From Norana najaformis (Eukaryota; Annelida; Clitellata; Crassiclitellata; Hormogastridae), in assembly GCA_964023275.1 (NCBI GenBank), contig OZ029915.1, positions 14,018,712 through 14,082,711 of the forward strand: 64,000 nt of DNA. The letters run 5' to 3'. The translations under genes were made by a program, and so were the position numbers. Shown here piece after piece: positions 46,039-57,149 of the stretch. The notes under the pieces were generated by a model. It made no database searches. It had not been told where the DNA came from and saw only the letters and a program-made list of their open reading frames with translations. The first letter of the stretch is position 1, and the number at the start of each line of letters is the position of its first letter.

Positions 46039-46051
46039 TGTTGACCAGTGT
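46039..46051 (-). repeat. right terminal inverted repeat
   Basis: TGTTGACCAGTGT on +, followed by ATT. Confidence 0.8.
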
Positions 46052-46294
46052 ATTACCTGTAAGTAAATTTGCTAGAGCAGTTGTTTACTGTACACTGGTT
46101 CAGTTGCTCTTTTTTGTCCATCTTGTCAAGAATTAATTGGTTTTCTTTAGGTTCCCTAAAGTTTTGTCTTTAAATTGCCAGTTGAGAAATTTTCAACAAC
46201 AAATTGATACAAAAACTTTTTATTGACTAATCTGTTATCATCTTTTGCAAGAAACAGTCTGAATTGTGCTTCATTAAACACTAATTCATTTCCT

Positions 46295-46500
46295 CGGGTT
46301 ACTTAGCGTACTAGACTGTCAGCCCACAGGTTGGGGGTTCAGCTGCCCTAGGGCAGAAAGATATTGGCAACTTATGCTCCACCTGCACACTAAGTTGTAA
46401 TATGAGTACACTGACTGTACACCATTTGATGGAGAGATTAGACAGACAGTGAGGGAAAAGACTGGTCACCCATGCACATATGCCAATGCTAAGGAAATAA
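46295..46500 (+). mobile_element. possible tRNA-derived SINE
   Basis: GGTTACTTAGCGTACTAGAC resembles an A-box half and GGGGGTTCAGCTGCCC a B box, spaced as in a tRNA head, followed by an unrelated body ending near ggaaataaagatgc. A different family from the SINE at 19741. Only one copy seen. Confidence 0.45.
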
Positions 46501-46875
46501 AGATGCTAACATTTCACATTCACGGCTGTCTCTCCGGGTTTGGTCTAAGGAATGTTCGCTTCTTCTTCTGCTTCTTTAACTTACTCTAATTTGCTGTTCA
46601 GCCGGTTAAAGCAGAGCTGTTATTTTGTGCCAGAAGACAGTTACAGAAAGTGGTCATGTAACATCAAGCATTTGGTCAGTTTTTTTGCACAAAAGCCATC
46701 AAGTGACTTGGTAGCAACTTGTTATTCCCAGCAAACTGGCTGCTTCTCTTTCAGTCATTTTACACCACGATGAAGATTCAGTTCTTTACATTCTAATATA
46801 AAATTCAAGCCAATCTCGTGTTCTCAAATTAAGATATCTGTTGTTGTTTCTGGAAATGCTCAGAAACGTTCTTAC

Positions 46876-46906
46876 CAGTCAGGTATGTCAGTGACTCCAA
46901 GCATTG
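46876..46906 (-). CDS. APEH: APEH 31-nt microexon
   Basis: Acceptor tatttcag, donor CTG|GTAAGA. Completes a Ser codon, encodes MLGVTDIPD and starts the Trp codon finished in the next exon: the human SMLGSTDIPDW segment. Enters in phase 1, leaves in phase 2. Confidence 0.92.
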
Positions 46907-47039
46907 CTGAAATAAATAACAAAGTGCTAAAAAGAATTGCACAACTGACTGAATGGATCGTTCTAAGCAATTCAAAAAGTAAAGAACCAGACGACCTTCC
47001 TTTAGTATTACGGGATTCTACTGCATTTAGCTATATCCA

Positions 47040-47390
47040 TGAAATTTAATTTAATCCAATCTAAAGACTTCTATAGTGCCGTTATCATAATGCCCAAGGA
47101 ATCAGACAATGGTCGCTTCAAGTCAATATCACAATAAAAATCATAATTCGTTGAAGAACCTGGGCCAAATTCTGACAGGTCAGAGAAATCAGAAGCCAAG
47201 CACCGGCTGGTAGGCAAGCAAGTTGAAAGAGAAGCATCTTTAGTTTAGACCTGAATGACATAAAAGAACTGACCGAACGAAGTGAAACTGGCACTAAATT
47301 CCAAAGCTTTTGACCAGCTACTGGGAAGGCTAGAGAGCCTAACACTGTTTGGGTGTAATTTAGTATGCAATAAACAGAGTAGTCACTTAC
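47040..47390 (-). mobile_element. CR1/L2-like LINE 3' end
   Basis: Minus-strand frame ends with GSLAFPVAGQKLWNLVPVSL and SFRSKLKMLLFQLAC, then the group's tail near 47041-47085. It abuts the next APEH exon. Confidence 0.7.
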
Positions 47391-47439
47391 ATGCAATATT
47401 TATCACAGGATTTCTGACAACAGCTGCCTTGTAGAACTC
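47391..47439 (-). CDS. APEH: APEH exon, 49 nt
   Basis: Acceptor ttacttaag, donor CAT|GTAAGT. Reads EFYKAAVVRNPVINIA, matching human ETYRACVARNPVINIA. Phase 0 in, phase 1 out. Confidence 0.93.
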
Positions 47440-47525
47440 CTTAAGTAACAAATTACATAATTTCATTATATGACAAAAAACATGCATAATGAAATGTTTT
47501 ATTAAATGCAAAATTATTTCAAGCC

Positions 47526-47700
47526 TGATGTAAACTCTGGTCATATATATCCTGGCCCTGCACTGATGGACATTGACACCAACTGCAGATCTGTCTTTTG
47601 CCTGTAGAAGTTGAATGAATGAAGGAAAACTTTATTGATTTATTGTTGCTGTTTGATCCATGTTATATAAAGATGTAGTCAACTTTATTTTCTATGACAT
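47526..47700 (+). mobile_element. possible left LTR of a Ty3/gypsy-like relic
   Basis: Resembles 51806-51960: both start TGA...ACTCTGGT, share catattctggccctg-type sequence, aactgcaga and a TATATAAAG- or AAATAAAAA-containing end with aatcaact or agtcaact. These flank the gag/protease relic, as LTRs would. Divergent, so tentative. Confidence 0.4.
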
Positions 47701-47958
47701 TTAACCCAATAGAGATGTGTAGGTAGTGTAGTGTAGGTGTCATGACGAGATGGTAGTAATTGGTAGTGGGCATGTACTATTATCTAGGCCACTCTCACCC
47801 TATCGCAGACGTTATATTTTTGAAACCTTACATCAATTAGGCCAAGATATTATAATTAATCACAGAAATAAGTGGAAGATATTTTTAGAATTCGGTCATA
47901 AACATGAAAATCGACCAATCAAATCAGACATTTAAATCACAAATTTAAATAACCCAAA

Positions 47959-48201
47959 ATGGCGGCGTGTTGTTGTTGTGATCTTACTGACGACGAAATT
48001 TGGCAAATTCTTGATGAATTTGCATCAGACAATGACAGTTTTGACTCATCTGACAATAAGAACCTGTCTTTTGCTACCAGTGAAGAAGATAAAGTGGTTT
48101 TGGCTAAAGAACATTCTGATATCGACTCAGAGGTTAGACGGCTACAGATACATGCTAGCGGACCGTCAAACTGGGTCAGATGGATGGCTTGGGCGAGATA
48201 G
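47959..48201 (+). pseudogene. short acidic ORF, possibly piggyBac-type N-terminus
   Basis: Starts MAACCCCDLTDDEIWQILDE and continues with FASDNDSFDSSDNK, an acidic head like that of many piggyBac transposases, then loses the frame. The stretch ending at 49865 (ccggttaaggg, then TTAA) looks like a piggyBac-style end, and a TTAA-CCC occurs at 47701. The catalytic domain is missing, so the assignment is weak. Confidence 0.25.
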
Positions 48202-48914
48202 ACAGGACTGAACAAGTAGCAGATTTTCCCATTTGACCCCTAACTGTTCCATTTATAAGCGTCTGTGGTGGACCAGCCCCTGATGCACCATTTTTGAAAT
48301 TTTTCTAACTGCTTTTGGAGAACCTTTTTTGATGTGCTAGTTGAACAGACCAGGCCTGCATGGTGAGCAGAGTAGGTCAAATGCACAGAAGGCAGGTAAA
48401 CCCCACAGAATACAATGGAACTCTACTTCTCCTCTAGCATCTTATGTTTTAGAGAACAAGATCAAGAATCCCAAGGGCTGCCCCAAGAAGACTTGATATG
48501 AATGTGAAGCATGTAAAGTTGCTTTGTGAAAAGTTTTATGCTTCCACATATGCAATAAGCAAAATCAGATAGTGGTTCTGTGAAATGTAAGGAAGGTAAG
48601 CAACATAGCACATCAATACAACTGTTAAAATTTCCATTCTAAATTGTCGTCTTAGAACTGTTCAGTCCAGTCTATCGAGAAAGAGGAGTCGATTCACGAG
48701 GCTTCATCCATCTTCAAGGTGACCATCATTCATAAAAATGGCTCTTTTGAGAGCTACCAAATATCTGAAAAGGAAACAAACGTCAGTGTGTTTGCCTCTC
48801 TGTGTGCCTGGCTTGTTGTAATGTTACTGTTGTTGTCCTGTTGGTGTGCATGTTGCAGCGTTTTTGATGTCGTGGTTGTATTACTATGTATGTGTTTGGG
48901 AGGTGATGGGGTGA

Positions 48915-49775
48915 GTAGGCAACTTTGAGTGGCCCAAAAAACTGGACAGAAGGATTGAAAGAGTAGATAAAAAGCTAAAGAATGATGTTAACCTCAACTC
49001 TGTATGCCAAAAATTACCAAGATCTGATAAGTTAAAAATTTCTTACTTTTTAGGCATTACTTGTTACTCCTCTGGTACGACTACTGTCTGCATACTAAAA
49101 ATATTATATCTCCTTCATTTATGAAAATATTTTCAAACTTTGTTGGGAGGTTTTGTTTGATATTAATTGCTGCACAGTTCATGTGCTGACACTACATGAG
49201 TTGTCACTGAAAATGTTTTCTATAGGGGTTTGAACATGAAAAAAGTTTTCAAATGGGGTGGGTACAGTTTGGGGCAACTATGGGTACCTCCAAAAATTTT
49301 TTTTTCAAAAACTGGATAGATGGTTTGAAAGAGGAAATAAAATGCTAATGAATGATGTTAACCTCAAGTCTGTGTGTCAAAGAATGACCAAGATCTGATA
49401 AGTTATAAATTTCTTACTTTTCAGGTGTTTTCTTATATTTCCTTCAATTTGTACGACTTCATCTTACATACTAAAAATACTGTATCTCCTGCATTTATGA
49501 AAATATTTTCAAGTTCTTGTGAGGTTTTGTCTGGTATTGATTTCTGCACAATTTTTGTGCTGACACTACATATGTTGTCACTGAAAATTTTTTTCCATAG
49601 GAGCCTGAACATAAAAAAGTTTTAAACATGGGGTGGAGTACGGTTTGGGGCAACTTTGGGTACCCAAAAAACTTTTGTATCAAAAACTAGACGGATGGAT
49701 GGGAAGAGGAGATAAAATGCTAAAGATTGATGGTAACCTCATGTCTGTAGGTCAAGAACTGACTGAGATACAACA
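48915..49775 (+). repeat. tandem repeat of about 370 bp, 2.3 copies
   Basis: Landmarks recur at a spacing of about 370-375: actggaca/actggata/actagacg at 48941, 49311 and 49686, gatgttaacctcaa, taagttaaaaatttcttac, ctgacactacat and ggggcaactttgggtacc. Copies differ by roughly 15-20 percent by eye. Confidence 0.8.
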
Positions 49776-50039
49776 AGTTGAAAACTATTTAATTAATAGG
49801 TGTTTTCCGGTAAAATCGCTCGTCATCAGGGCCTAGGCGGAAAAATTTCTCTCACCGGTTAAGGGTTAAACCATAACTTGGCATACCTGACAGTTGTTTG
49901 ATGAAGTTCAAAGTTGTTTTAACAAACTTGAAAGCCATTCATGAACATTTTATGACTTTGAAAACCAGTAAAAATGACACAGTCAGCCTAAGTGGCAAGA
50001 TATCGCAAAATACTGATGAAACCCAACATGCGGATGCCC

Positions 50040-51200
50040 ATAATTGAATGTCTGTCTTGAGACAGATCATACAGTACTAAGCAAAGCAGCGGCAATAACT
50101 GGAAGATGAACTTTGTAAGGTACGACATGTTGCAGAAGAACACTTTGCCCTCCTGCCTCTAGACAGTGCGGCAACCAGGTCAGTCTCTCATTGTCGCTCA
50201 GACCCTTTCCACAGCCAAAAAGATGAAGCCACAAATTCTCCACTCCCGGCGAATGTCACTCTGCTATCCGTTGACCTAAGCATGGATGAATTTACAACCT
50301 CGTGGAAGTAGTCAGAAGATCATGCCTTGAATGTCATGTTGATCAAAATCACCAGGCGAAACAGTTGGTAACCCTGTGGACATACATTGCAGGATTTCCA
50401 AGCAAACGCTGTTTCTCTTTAAGTGGCTTTGAAAGTGATTTACTCATTGAAGATACATTTGATCATTGCATCGAAATGCAACTGATCACATTAAACATCA
50501 TTATTGTTCAGGATCCAGAAATGCAGAAGTTGCTGGAGATTTGACCTGACCCAAGTCTGAACCAAGTCAAGTCTTCACAGTCTGCTGAGTATTTGAGTCA
50601 GCAAGTGCAGATCATACAAAAATTCCAGTGTAGCCAGACATGCTGGAAGAGGATGTGACACTCTTTCTTAGCCACACAAGTCAACGTCGCTTAAGCGACA
50701 TTGACTTGTGTGGCTAAGAAAGAGTGTCACATCCTCTTTTGGCAGAGTTAACCAGCTACACAAAGACAACATGTTTTTTGTGTGCCGGCAAGTCATGTAA
50801 AAGCAGAAATGATTGTCTTGCAAAAGATGCAGTTGCAGCTTTTGCTCTTAAAAAGGCCACTATTATATAATACAATTAACGAAAGGCATGCCCGAAAAAT
50901 CTTAAGAATTGAGATCCTGTGAACATCAACAAACCAATAAATTTGTTGACATGCTAAAGCCACAAGAGGGCCGAGGCAGGCATGTGGAACAGATCAGAAC
51001 TCGTCCATGTGAGTACTGATATGAAAAGTGACAATCTCTTAGCTTCTCTGGACATGGGTGCAGATATCAATATTCTACCAGAGGAATCCCCTGTAGAAAT
51101 TTGGGATCAATTGAAGTGCTCTTCAAATGGCAGAAATTTACCGTCATGGCCGATAATGGAAGATGTGATTCCTACTCTCAGGCATTACAAGTGAGAAGCT
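50040..51200 (+). pseudogene. Ty3/gypsy-like gag and protease relic
   Basis: A zinc-knuckle-like stretch CFLCAGKSCKSRNDCLAKDA at about 50773, with later knuckle cysteines lost, and a retroviral-type aspartic protease start LLASLDMGADINILPEE near 51035, where the active-site DTGA reads DMGA. Stops and shifts throughout; no reverse transcriptase found. Described only as a decayed relic. Confidence 0.6.
50647..50738. repeat. 92-bp near-perfect palindrome
   Basis: Two 46-base arms with no spacer, meeting at 50692/50693, and a single mismatch (acgtcgctt against aagcgacat). Lies in the gag-like relic and forms a long hairpin. Confidence 0.95.
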
Positions 51201-51805
51201 AGGAATAGCCTCAATTCCTTTTCACAAAGTGCAGGCAGTCACATCAACGATATCTGACATCTTTCAGAAGACTACGGCAATGAAGGGAGATCTATCTCCA
51301 GAAGTTACACAGAACATTCAAGAGAGCATGCTTTACTGCCAGCAGAATCAAGTTGAGACCAAGCAGACAGCAAAGATAATGGGTATCCACTGAAGATTCT
51401 GACCTCACGTCTGCTCAAGCCCCTTCGTGGGACAAATGTTGGGTGTGAGATCCAACATAGCAGTGGTCTTCAGTCGGTGACATAATCCAAGCCAGACAGT
51501 GAAATCACATGGTGAAGATGGCAAGTGGCTGGATCCTTTGGTGCAACTGATGACAAGTTTGCCCCATGTGGCTGAAGATGGACAATTTTCTATATAATCA
51601 CCATCCACGAGGTTCTTGCCTAAGGACAGAACAGTTCTGGGAAAAGAGTCCATTTCAAAGAGACTGTAGAGATGTTAGAATTACTGGAGCCCCACAACTA
51701 TGGAAAAGCCTCCATAATAAAAGGTCAATCCCCAAAAAATTCTTAAAAGGGGAGCTGGTGTATACTTTGGTGATATGCATACTCTGGTCCCACATTACTG
51801 ACGTT

Positions 51806-51960
51806 TGACAAAATGAGTACTCTGGTGATATACATTCTGGCCCTGTGTTTCTGGACATCGACAATAACTGCAGACTGTCTGTCATTCAATGGTAGAAGTT
51901 GTTGCTGTTTGAGCCTTGTCAAATAAAAATTTAATCAACTGTACTTTCTAAGATGTTTCA
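51806..51960 (+). mobile_element. possible right LTR of the gypsy-like relic
   Basis: Partner of 47526-47700; contains an AATAAA-like signal near 51924. Boundaries are estimates. Confidence 0.4.
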
Positions 51961-52309
51961 ACCTCAACAATACTTAAATCTTCAAGTAAGTAAGTTCTGA
52001 CAAGGCAAGATGTAGAACTCTAGATGGCCAATTTCCAAAATCTCTTTACTGCAGAAACCCACTCTGAATGGGCCATGCAACATTTGGTTGCTGATAGCCA
52101 CATAATAATGTAATGTAGGGTCATGATCTGCATTTGCATGGGGATTACATCAAGATATGCATATGAAAACTGTAGTTACCAGAAACCTTTCTAATACAGT
52201 GAAACTTCAGCAATGCAATGCATGGATTTGGGTAGCATGCTCTCAGAACTTGCACATAAACCAATTGTTTGTGAAGAGGGCTAGTTGTATTGTATACAAC
52301 AGTCTGTAG

Positions 52310-52660
52310 CTGACGACTTCATCATTCAACTATTACATGCAACTATCTCCTGCTGCAACACAATTCCACTCATCTGTCTTACCATGCCTGGAAAATTGCA
52401 ATTCAATACTCAGTTCTCTTCTTCAAGACCTTTACAATCAGCCCTCCATGCAGCTGCTCACCTTGTTCTTCAGCTTCCTCCAAGATCTCCAGTTACAGTC
52501 CTTTTTATGTCTTCAAAATGACACTCGTTATCTTATCCAGCTCACGTCCAGTTAAAAGTTGCCATCTTTGTGTACAAGGCATTCCATGGTCTAGCACTGA
52601 GTTACCTCAGTGACTTATGCAAATTTTCATGTATTACTACATGCAACAGATTTAGCTTTG
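52310..52660 (+). mobile_element. CR1/L2-like LINE fragment
   Basis: LQSALHAAAHLVLQLPPRSP near 52435, then in another frame VQLKVAIFVYKAFHGLALSY and LSDLCKF: the LHWLPV...PSYL region of the reverse transcriptase C-terminus. Heavily decayed. A 33-base piece (52346-52378) recurs exactly at 52926-52958. Confidence 0.65.
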
Positions 52661-54586
52661 CTTGCTTGTGACAATCTTTAAAGTATTTTAAACATAATTC
52701 AGATTTTTTTTACAAGATTTCAGTAATGCTGAAGTCATCCGTTACATAAAAATTATTAGCATCAGGCGTGTTAACCCCGAAATGAAATTCTTTAAGTTGT
52801 GCCTGCAGTTCGATGAAAAACTCCAATATCGCAGGAACTCAGACGTAGCCAGTCAGTAGGCCGATCGTTAGAATTTGAACTTTCGGAAAGAACCAAAGAT
52901 CTCTGTAAAGACTTCTTACTGCTTTTCTCCTGCTGCAACACAATTCCACTCATCTGTCATCAAATTCTTCAAACAAACATCCACTTCACCTATATCGCAA
53001 TATAGTTATACAGAGAACTCAATGGCTGAGTTTTAATATGTTCAATCTGTCAAGCTGACTCAACAACCACAGTTGACAGATTCTTTTAGCACTCTTCTTT
53101 ACATCCATAATTTTCATTCTGTTAAAACTCATCCTTGCTGGATTTTAAATTGGACATGGCATCATTAGTTTCAATAGTGACTGGTTACATCAACTTTGTC
53201 ACCATTGTCTTTAGTTGAAATAATAGTCTGTCATTCCGTCTCTGTATATGTATTAACATTTCATCACTAAGACGTCAACATGTTAAAGGTGCTGTTTTAA
53301 TTAAATTAATTAGTTTAATTGTATTAGTTTAATTATATAATAAAATACTTACATACACAACCAAGTTATCTGACTGGAGGAAAATTGTTACAGGCATAAA
53401 GAATTCAGCTGCTAGACTTATTAGAATCGAGTCCAAGCCAAAGTAGGAAGGGAGAAAGCAAAATCATGAGAAGCTGTTAAAGCAATTAGGAGTTAAGAGC
53501 ATCTGCATGCTAGTTTGACAAAATGTCTCTGCTGGGAAAAATTCTTGTTGCTCTCCATTACCTAGCGGCCATGAAAGCAATTGCCAAAAACTATCCAGAT
53601 TTTGTGAACTTTACCTCAGCATACCTCTGTAGATGGCCTGTAGTTCTGGGCTGTCCCCCATGAAGTATTATGTACACTACATGAACTATAGGTGCTGAAT
53701 AGGCTAGAGTCAGCAAGACTTGGCCCAAAGACCAGTAGTACACCATTCGATGTGCACTCATTTCTGTAGCTGAAGTTCCATTCCATGCAGCTCCATACTA
53801 GATGATGTTCTGTTGTGACCATGGACCACAGACCACAATGGCAATTATTACATACAGTGTGGATGTGTTAGCGCGCTCCTGGTTTACCCGTGATTCTGCA
53901 TAACGCAAAGCGGTCGTATATCCCACAAAGCTATTAACTTAACATGCTGTGTTGGTCAACGCGTTGTACAATGACTGCAATGTAGCACTGACCGATTTAC
54001 TACCGGGAATAAGGCTAATTAAATAACTGGAATGTGGTCTGTAAGACGTACTCTGGCAGCTGTAATATTCCATTCATTCCCTACTTGGCATTAGTCATAC
54101 AAGCAGGAGGGCGTCTTCTAAATAACTGTGCATGTGACTCGACTGTGGTAGGGTCCTGTTTAGGGCAGGAGGGATGGACAAGGAAGTCTGGCCGGAACCG
54201 GTTTTAACCGGTTAGGAGGGGGAATCGGCAGGTATGGCCTGACCAGCAACACCGCAGACAGGTTGGCTGGCTGGGCGGCCAGCTGGGTACAGACCTGCCT
54301 GCTGTGTGAAGAGGCAAGGAGCTTGGCTGGAGGGAACGGCGTGGGATAGGGGAGTGTGGGCAACCAAGTAGCAGAGGAGATATATTTCAACAACACTGTT
54401 CCGTTTAATGCGCGAACTGCTTTACACGCGGTTTCAAAGGCGTGTTCCCCCACGACTTCGCGTTAACGCGCTCACACTGTACTAGTCTACATCTAGAAAA
54501 AACTTTTTTAAAGTTTACAATGTCTGTTCAGTTGGTCAATAAAAACCTCAAATGTATGAAAGGCCAAGTGAAAACCAAGTTCCTAC
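52661..54586. other. APEH intron, mostly unassigned
   Basis: Contains the second copy of the 33-base direct repeat (52926-52958) and a TTAATT-rich stretch near 53300. Short open frames show no family motif. A GC-rich stretch at 54160-54330 was not identified. Confidence 0.4.
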
Positions 54587-54697
54587 CGGGTACTGTCCAA
54601 TCAAATGAGCAGAAAGAAATCCTCCATGAGATCCTCCAATTACAAACACCTTCTCCGTATCAACCCTTCCACTTGAACAAATCGCTTCCACCACACT
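54587..54697 (-). CDS. APEH: APEH exon with nucleophilic Ser
   Basis: Acceptor ggactgtgtcag, donor CCG|GTAGGA, 37 codons, phase 0 both ends. Reads SVVEAICSSGRVDTEKVFVI then GGSHGGFLSAHLIGQYP, almost identical to human GGSHGGFISCHLIGQYP. The Ser in GGSHGG (S154 of the fragment) is the nucleophile of this serine exopeptidase. Confidence 0.97.
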
Positions 54698-54984
54698 CTG
54701 ACACAGTCCATAAGAATCAAAAGACATGACTGGCACATACAATAAAAGCTATATAAACACACATTTAACAAATAAAAGATAAAAACTATAGAGATATACA
54801 TTTAACATATAAAACATAAAACCTACATATATAAATATTCAAGAAAAAATTATGAAATTCTTGTTTTTACTAGTCTATGTAATGACCCAGTGTTTGAAAT
54901 TCTGTCACATATCAAAAACATAATTAAAATTGCTTACACTGTACTCCAGATAAACCTAATTTATTAATCTGTATGCAGCAAAAT

Positions 54985-55160
54985 GAAACGATATTTTCAT
55001 TATCCGACTTGAATTCCTCAGTTTGTCCCTCCCGCAGTTTTGCAAGCGTTTGAAGTCTGTATTATTTGACAGTGGTCTCAATGGTTCGGATCGGGAGCAC
55101 CTCTGATGCGTCTATTCTTGAAGTGGCACTTTATAAATGTCAGATTACAATTACAGTTCT
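54985..55160 (+). mobile_element. LINE 3' end
   Basis: Ends tcagattacaattacagttc like copies A and B and the LINE end at 30240. The upstream gatgcgtctattcttgaagt matches the pre-tail sequence of those copies. Confidence 0.55.
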
Positions 55161-55239
55161 CATTATTTCCATGAAATCTTGACTATGGCAGGCCAGACCA
55201 AGACCTTAACAATCTGCAGTCAGTTCTCAAAGTTGATGC

Positions 55240-56360
55240 CAAATTATTATTAATTAGGAAATTCCATAGCACCAGCGTCTAATGCACAAGGCGTCAACTG
55301 ATGGCACACCAAAACTGGATACTGACCAGTCAGGTCAATTCAGAAACTGAAACAATTAGCTTGTTTGACACCCTACAAGCTCTGATTCTGTTGTTTTCCA
55401 GATGGGATTTCTTCCAACAATGTTTCAGACAATGACGAACAATGTTGCAGACAACAATGATCCTGTTTGGCTCACTTTACTTCAGCAAAAACCCATTTTC
55501 TGATAGGCTTGGCAGGTCTCCTAAAGCAGGTGCAAATGGCCACAACTTTATACATCTCCTTCAGAACTACTGTAGAAAGTTGCTCAGCTAAAGCAAGAGT
55601 ATTGATCAGGCAATATGAAAATGCATCTGAACAGCTGATGATGAAAAAATAATTTCATATTGCCACTGTGGTAGTGATGAGACTACGATCAGAGATACAA
55701 TCAATGTCACTGACCTGGACGTTTCCAACCATTGCAGGATTATCAGTGTTCAGTAAATCAAGCTGCAAGTCGAAGTTGAAATGTGCTGCTTGAGATCAAA
55801 TGATGCCAATAAGTTGTTAAAGGTGCCATCAATAGGACAGTTAATATCGCCCCATATGAGCAGATGACCATTAGTACTGGCAGTGATTGTGGAAATCATG
55901 TCCAAAATTCATTGTAGAAGGTGTGAATTGAGATTGATGGTGGACAGTAGGTGCCAGCAATAATTAAAGAGGATGCAGCTGTACATACTCAGACTAACTG
56001 AAGCTCTTATGACGATGGATGAAAGGAGTCAGAGGATGGACAATGACTCGAGTGGTGCAATAGCAGATGACCACAAGACCACCACCTTGGGCAGGGCTGC
56101 TGTCAACAGGCTTTCAGTGAACAGGCAGAACAAAGAAGCCTTCGGGTGCCACTCCATGCTTGATACGGTCTGGTGCCTTAGGTGTAATCCACACATCTGT
56201 TAGAGAAAAAATGTTCAGATGTTCATCAGCTAAGACATCACAGCAGAAAGAATATTCAGAGTTCCAAAGCTTCAAACACTATGTGTCTGATAGATTGCCT
56301 TGTTTCACATCCATGCAATGGTCCAAGGTTGAGTTCGATGTTTCCAGTCGTTATTAGCAG
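55240..56360 (-). mobile_element. decayed LINE, endonuclease part plus tail
   Basis: Minus-strand reading near 56200 gives LNIFSLTDVWITPKAPDRIK then HGVAPEGFF, AQGGGLVVICY near 56070, LLAPTVHHQSQFTPS, and HMGRYxLSYxWH in place of GDIN near 55845: an apurinic endonuclease. A LINE tail on the same strand lies at 55240-55340 (gcaccagcgtctaatgcac on +). The reverse transcriptase between them is mostly missing. Confidence 0.55.
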
Positions 56361-57149
56361 TAGTGCTGAAGAAATGCACATATCAATCATCTCTTCCTGG
56401 GATAAAACAGACAGCCAGTAGGTACCCAAGCCAAAACCAACATAAAACTGTAGATAGACAGCCGAGGACTATTGAGTGTTTGTAAACTGTCAACCGCTAT
56501 TGGCAGAGATAAACAGGTGTATGTGTACCTGGTGCATTTAACAATTAAAATCCACCAATCATTCGAACTTAGATTAAATATTCCACAGAGCTTCAGTTTC
56601 TACACACAATCCAAGATTATAATCATAAAATTCACAGCGTAAAACAAAGTAAGACTTGTTAAATTGACTTTGAAATAAAATAAATAGCCAGAAATAAATT
56701 CCTATGGCCCTCTTGGTGCCATCAAGTGCACAATGCAATGAAGATGCAGTAGGTATTGCTGGAGACATATAAAACATCGTAAAGATTGACAAAAAAGTGA
56801 TAAACTATAAAATATTTTGCAGAGTCAGTTGAGTCATCCTGCTTAGGTTACAGCTGTTTAATTTTCAAATATGTAGGAAGTCAAGCATAGACTAAATCAG
56901 TCATATACACGTATTATACATATGACAAGTCGATTAACTTTAGTATAGTAAGCATAGTCCATTAAAGTCGTATAGATACTTATATATCGATGCATATGCT
57001 AAATAGTCCATAGATGTTGAACATTTGAATTGGTGTATAGATGACATTGTGTTATATTCATTTAGCCTAGTTTAGTCCATGTGCATTTAGTTTTTGTTGT
57101 AGATATACTGGTGTATAGTTGATGAGTTATGGCTAGTATCAACTAGACA
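56361..57149. other. APEH intron, nothing recognised
   Basis: AT-rich, no array or motif named. Confidence 0.45.

Larger units (their letters stand above)
43697..46051 (-). mobile_element. 2.35-kb DNA transposon with TIRs and intact ORF
   Basis: Ends carry a 13-bp inverted repeat with one mismatch (ACACTGGACAACA left, ACACTGGTCAACA read inward from the right), flanked by ATT on both sides (43694-43696, 46052-46054), a likely 3-bp target duplication. A second inverted pair of 17 bases, perfect, lies 61-71 bases inside each end (43768-43784, 45974-45990), and a third similar stretch (ATTGGCTCT) further in. It encodes one 563-residue protein and sits in an APEH intron. I cannot place it in a named superfamily with confidence. 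Confidence 0.8.
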
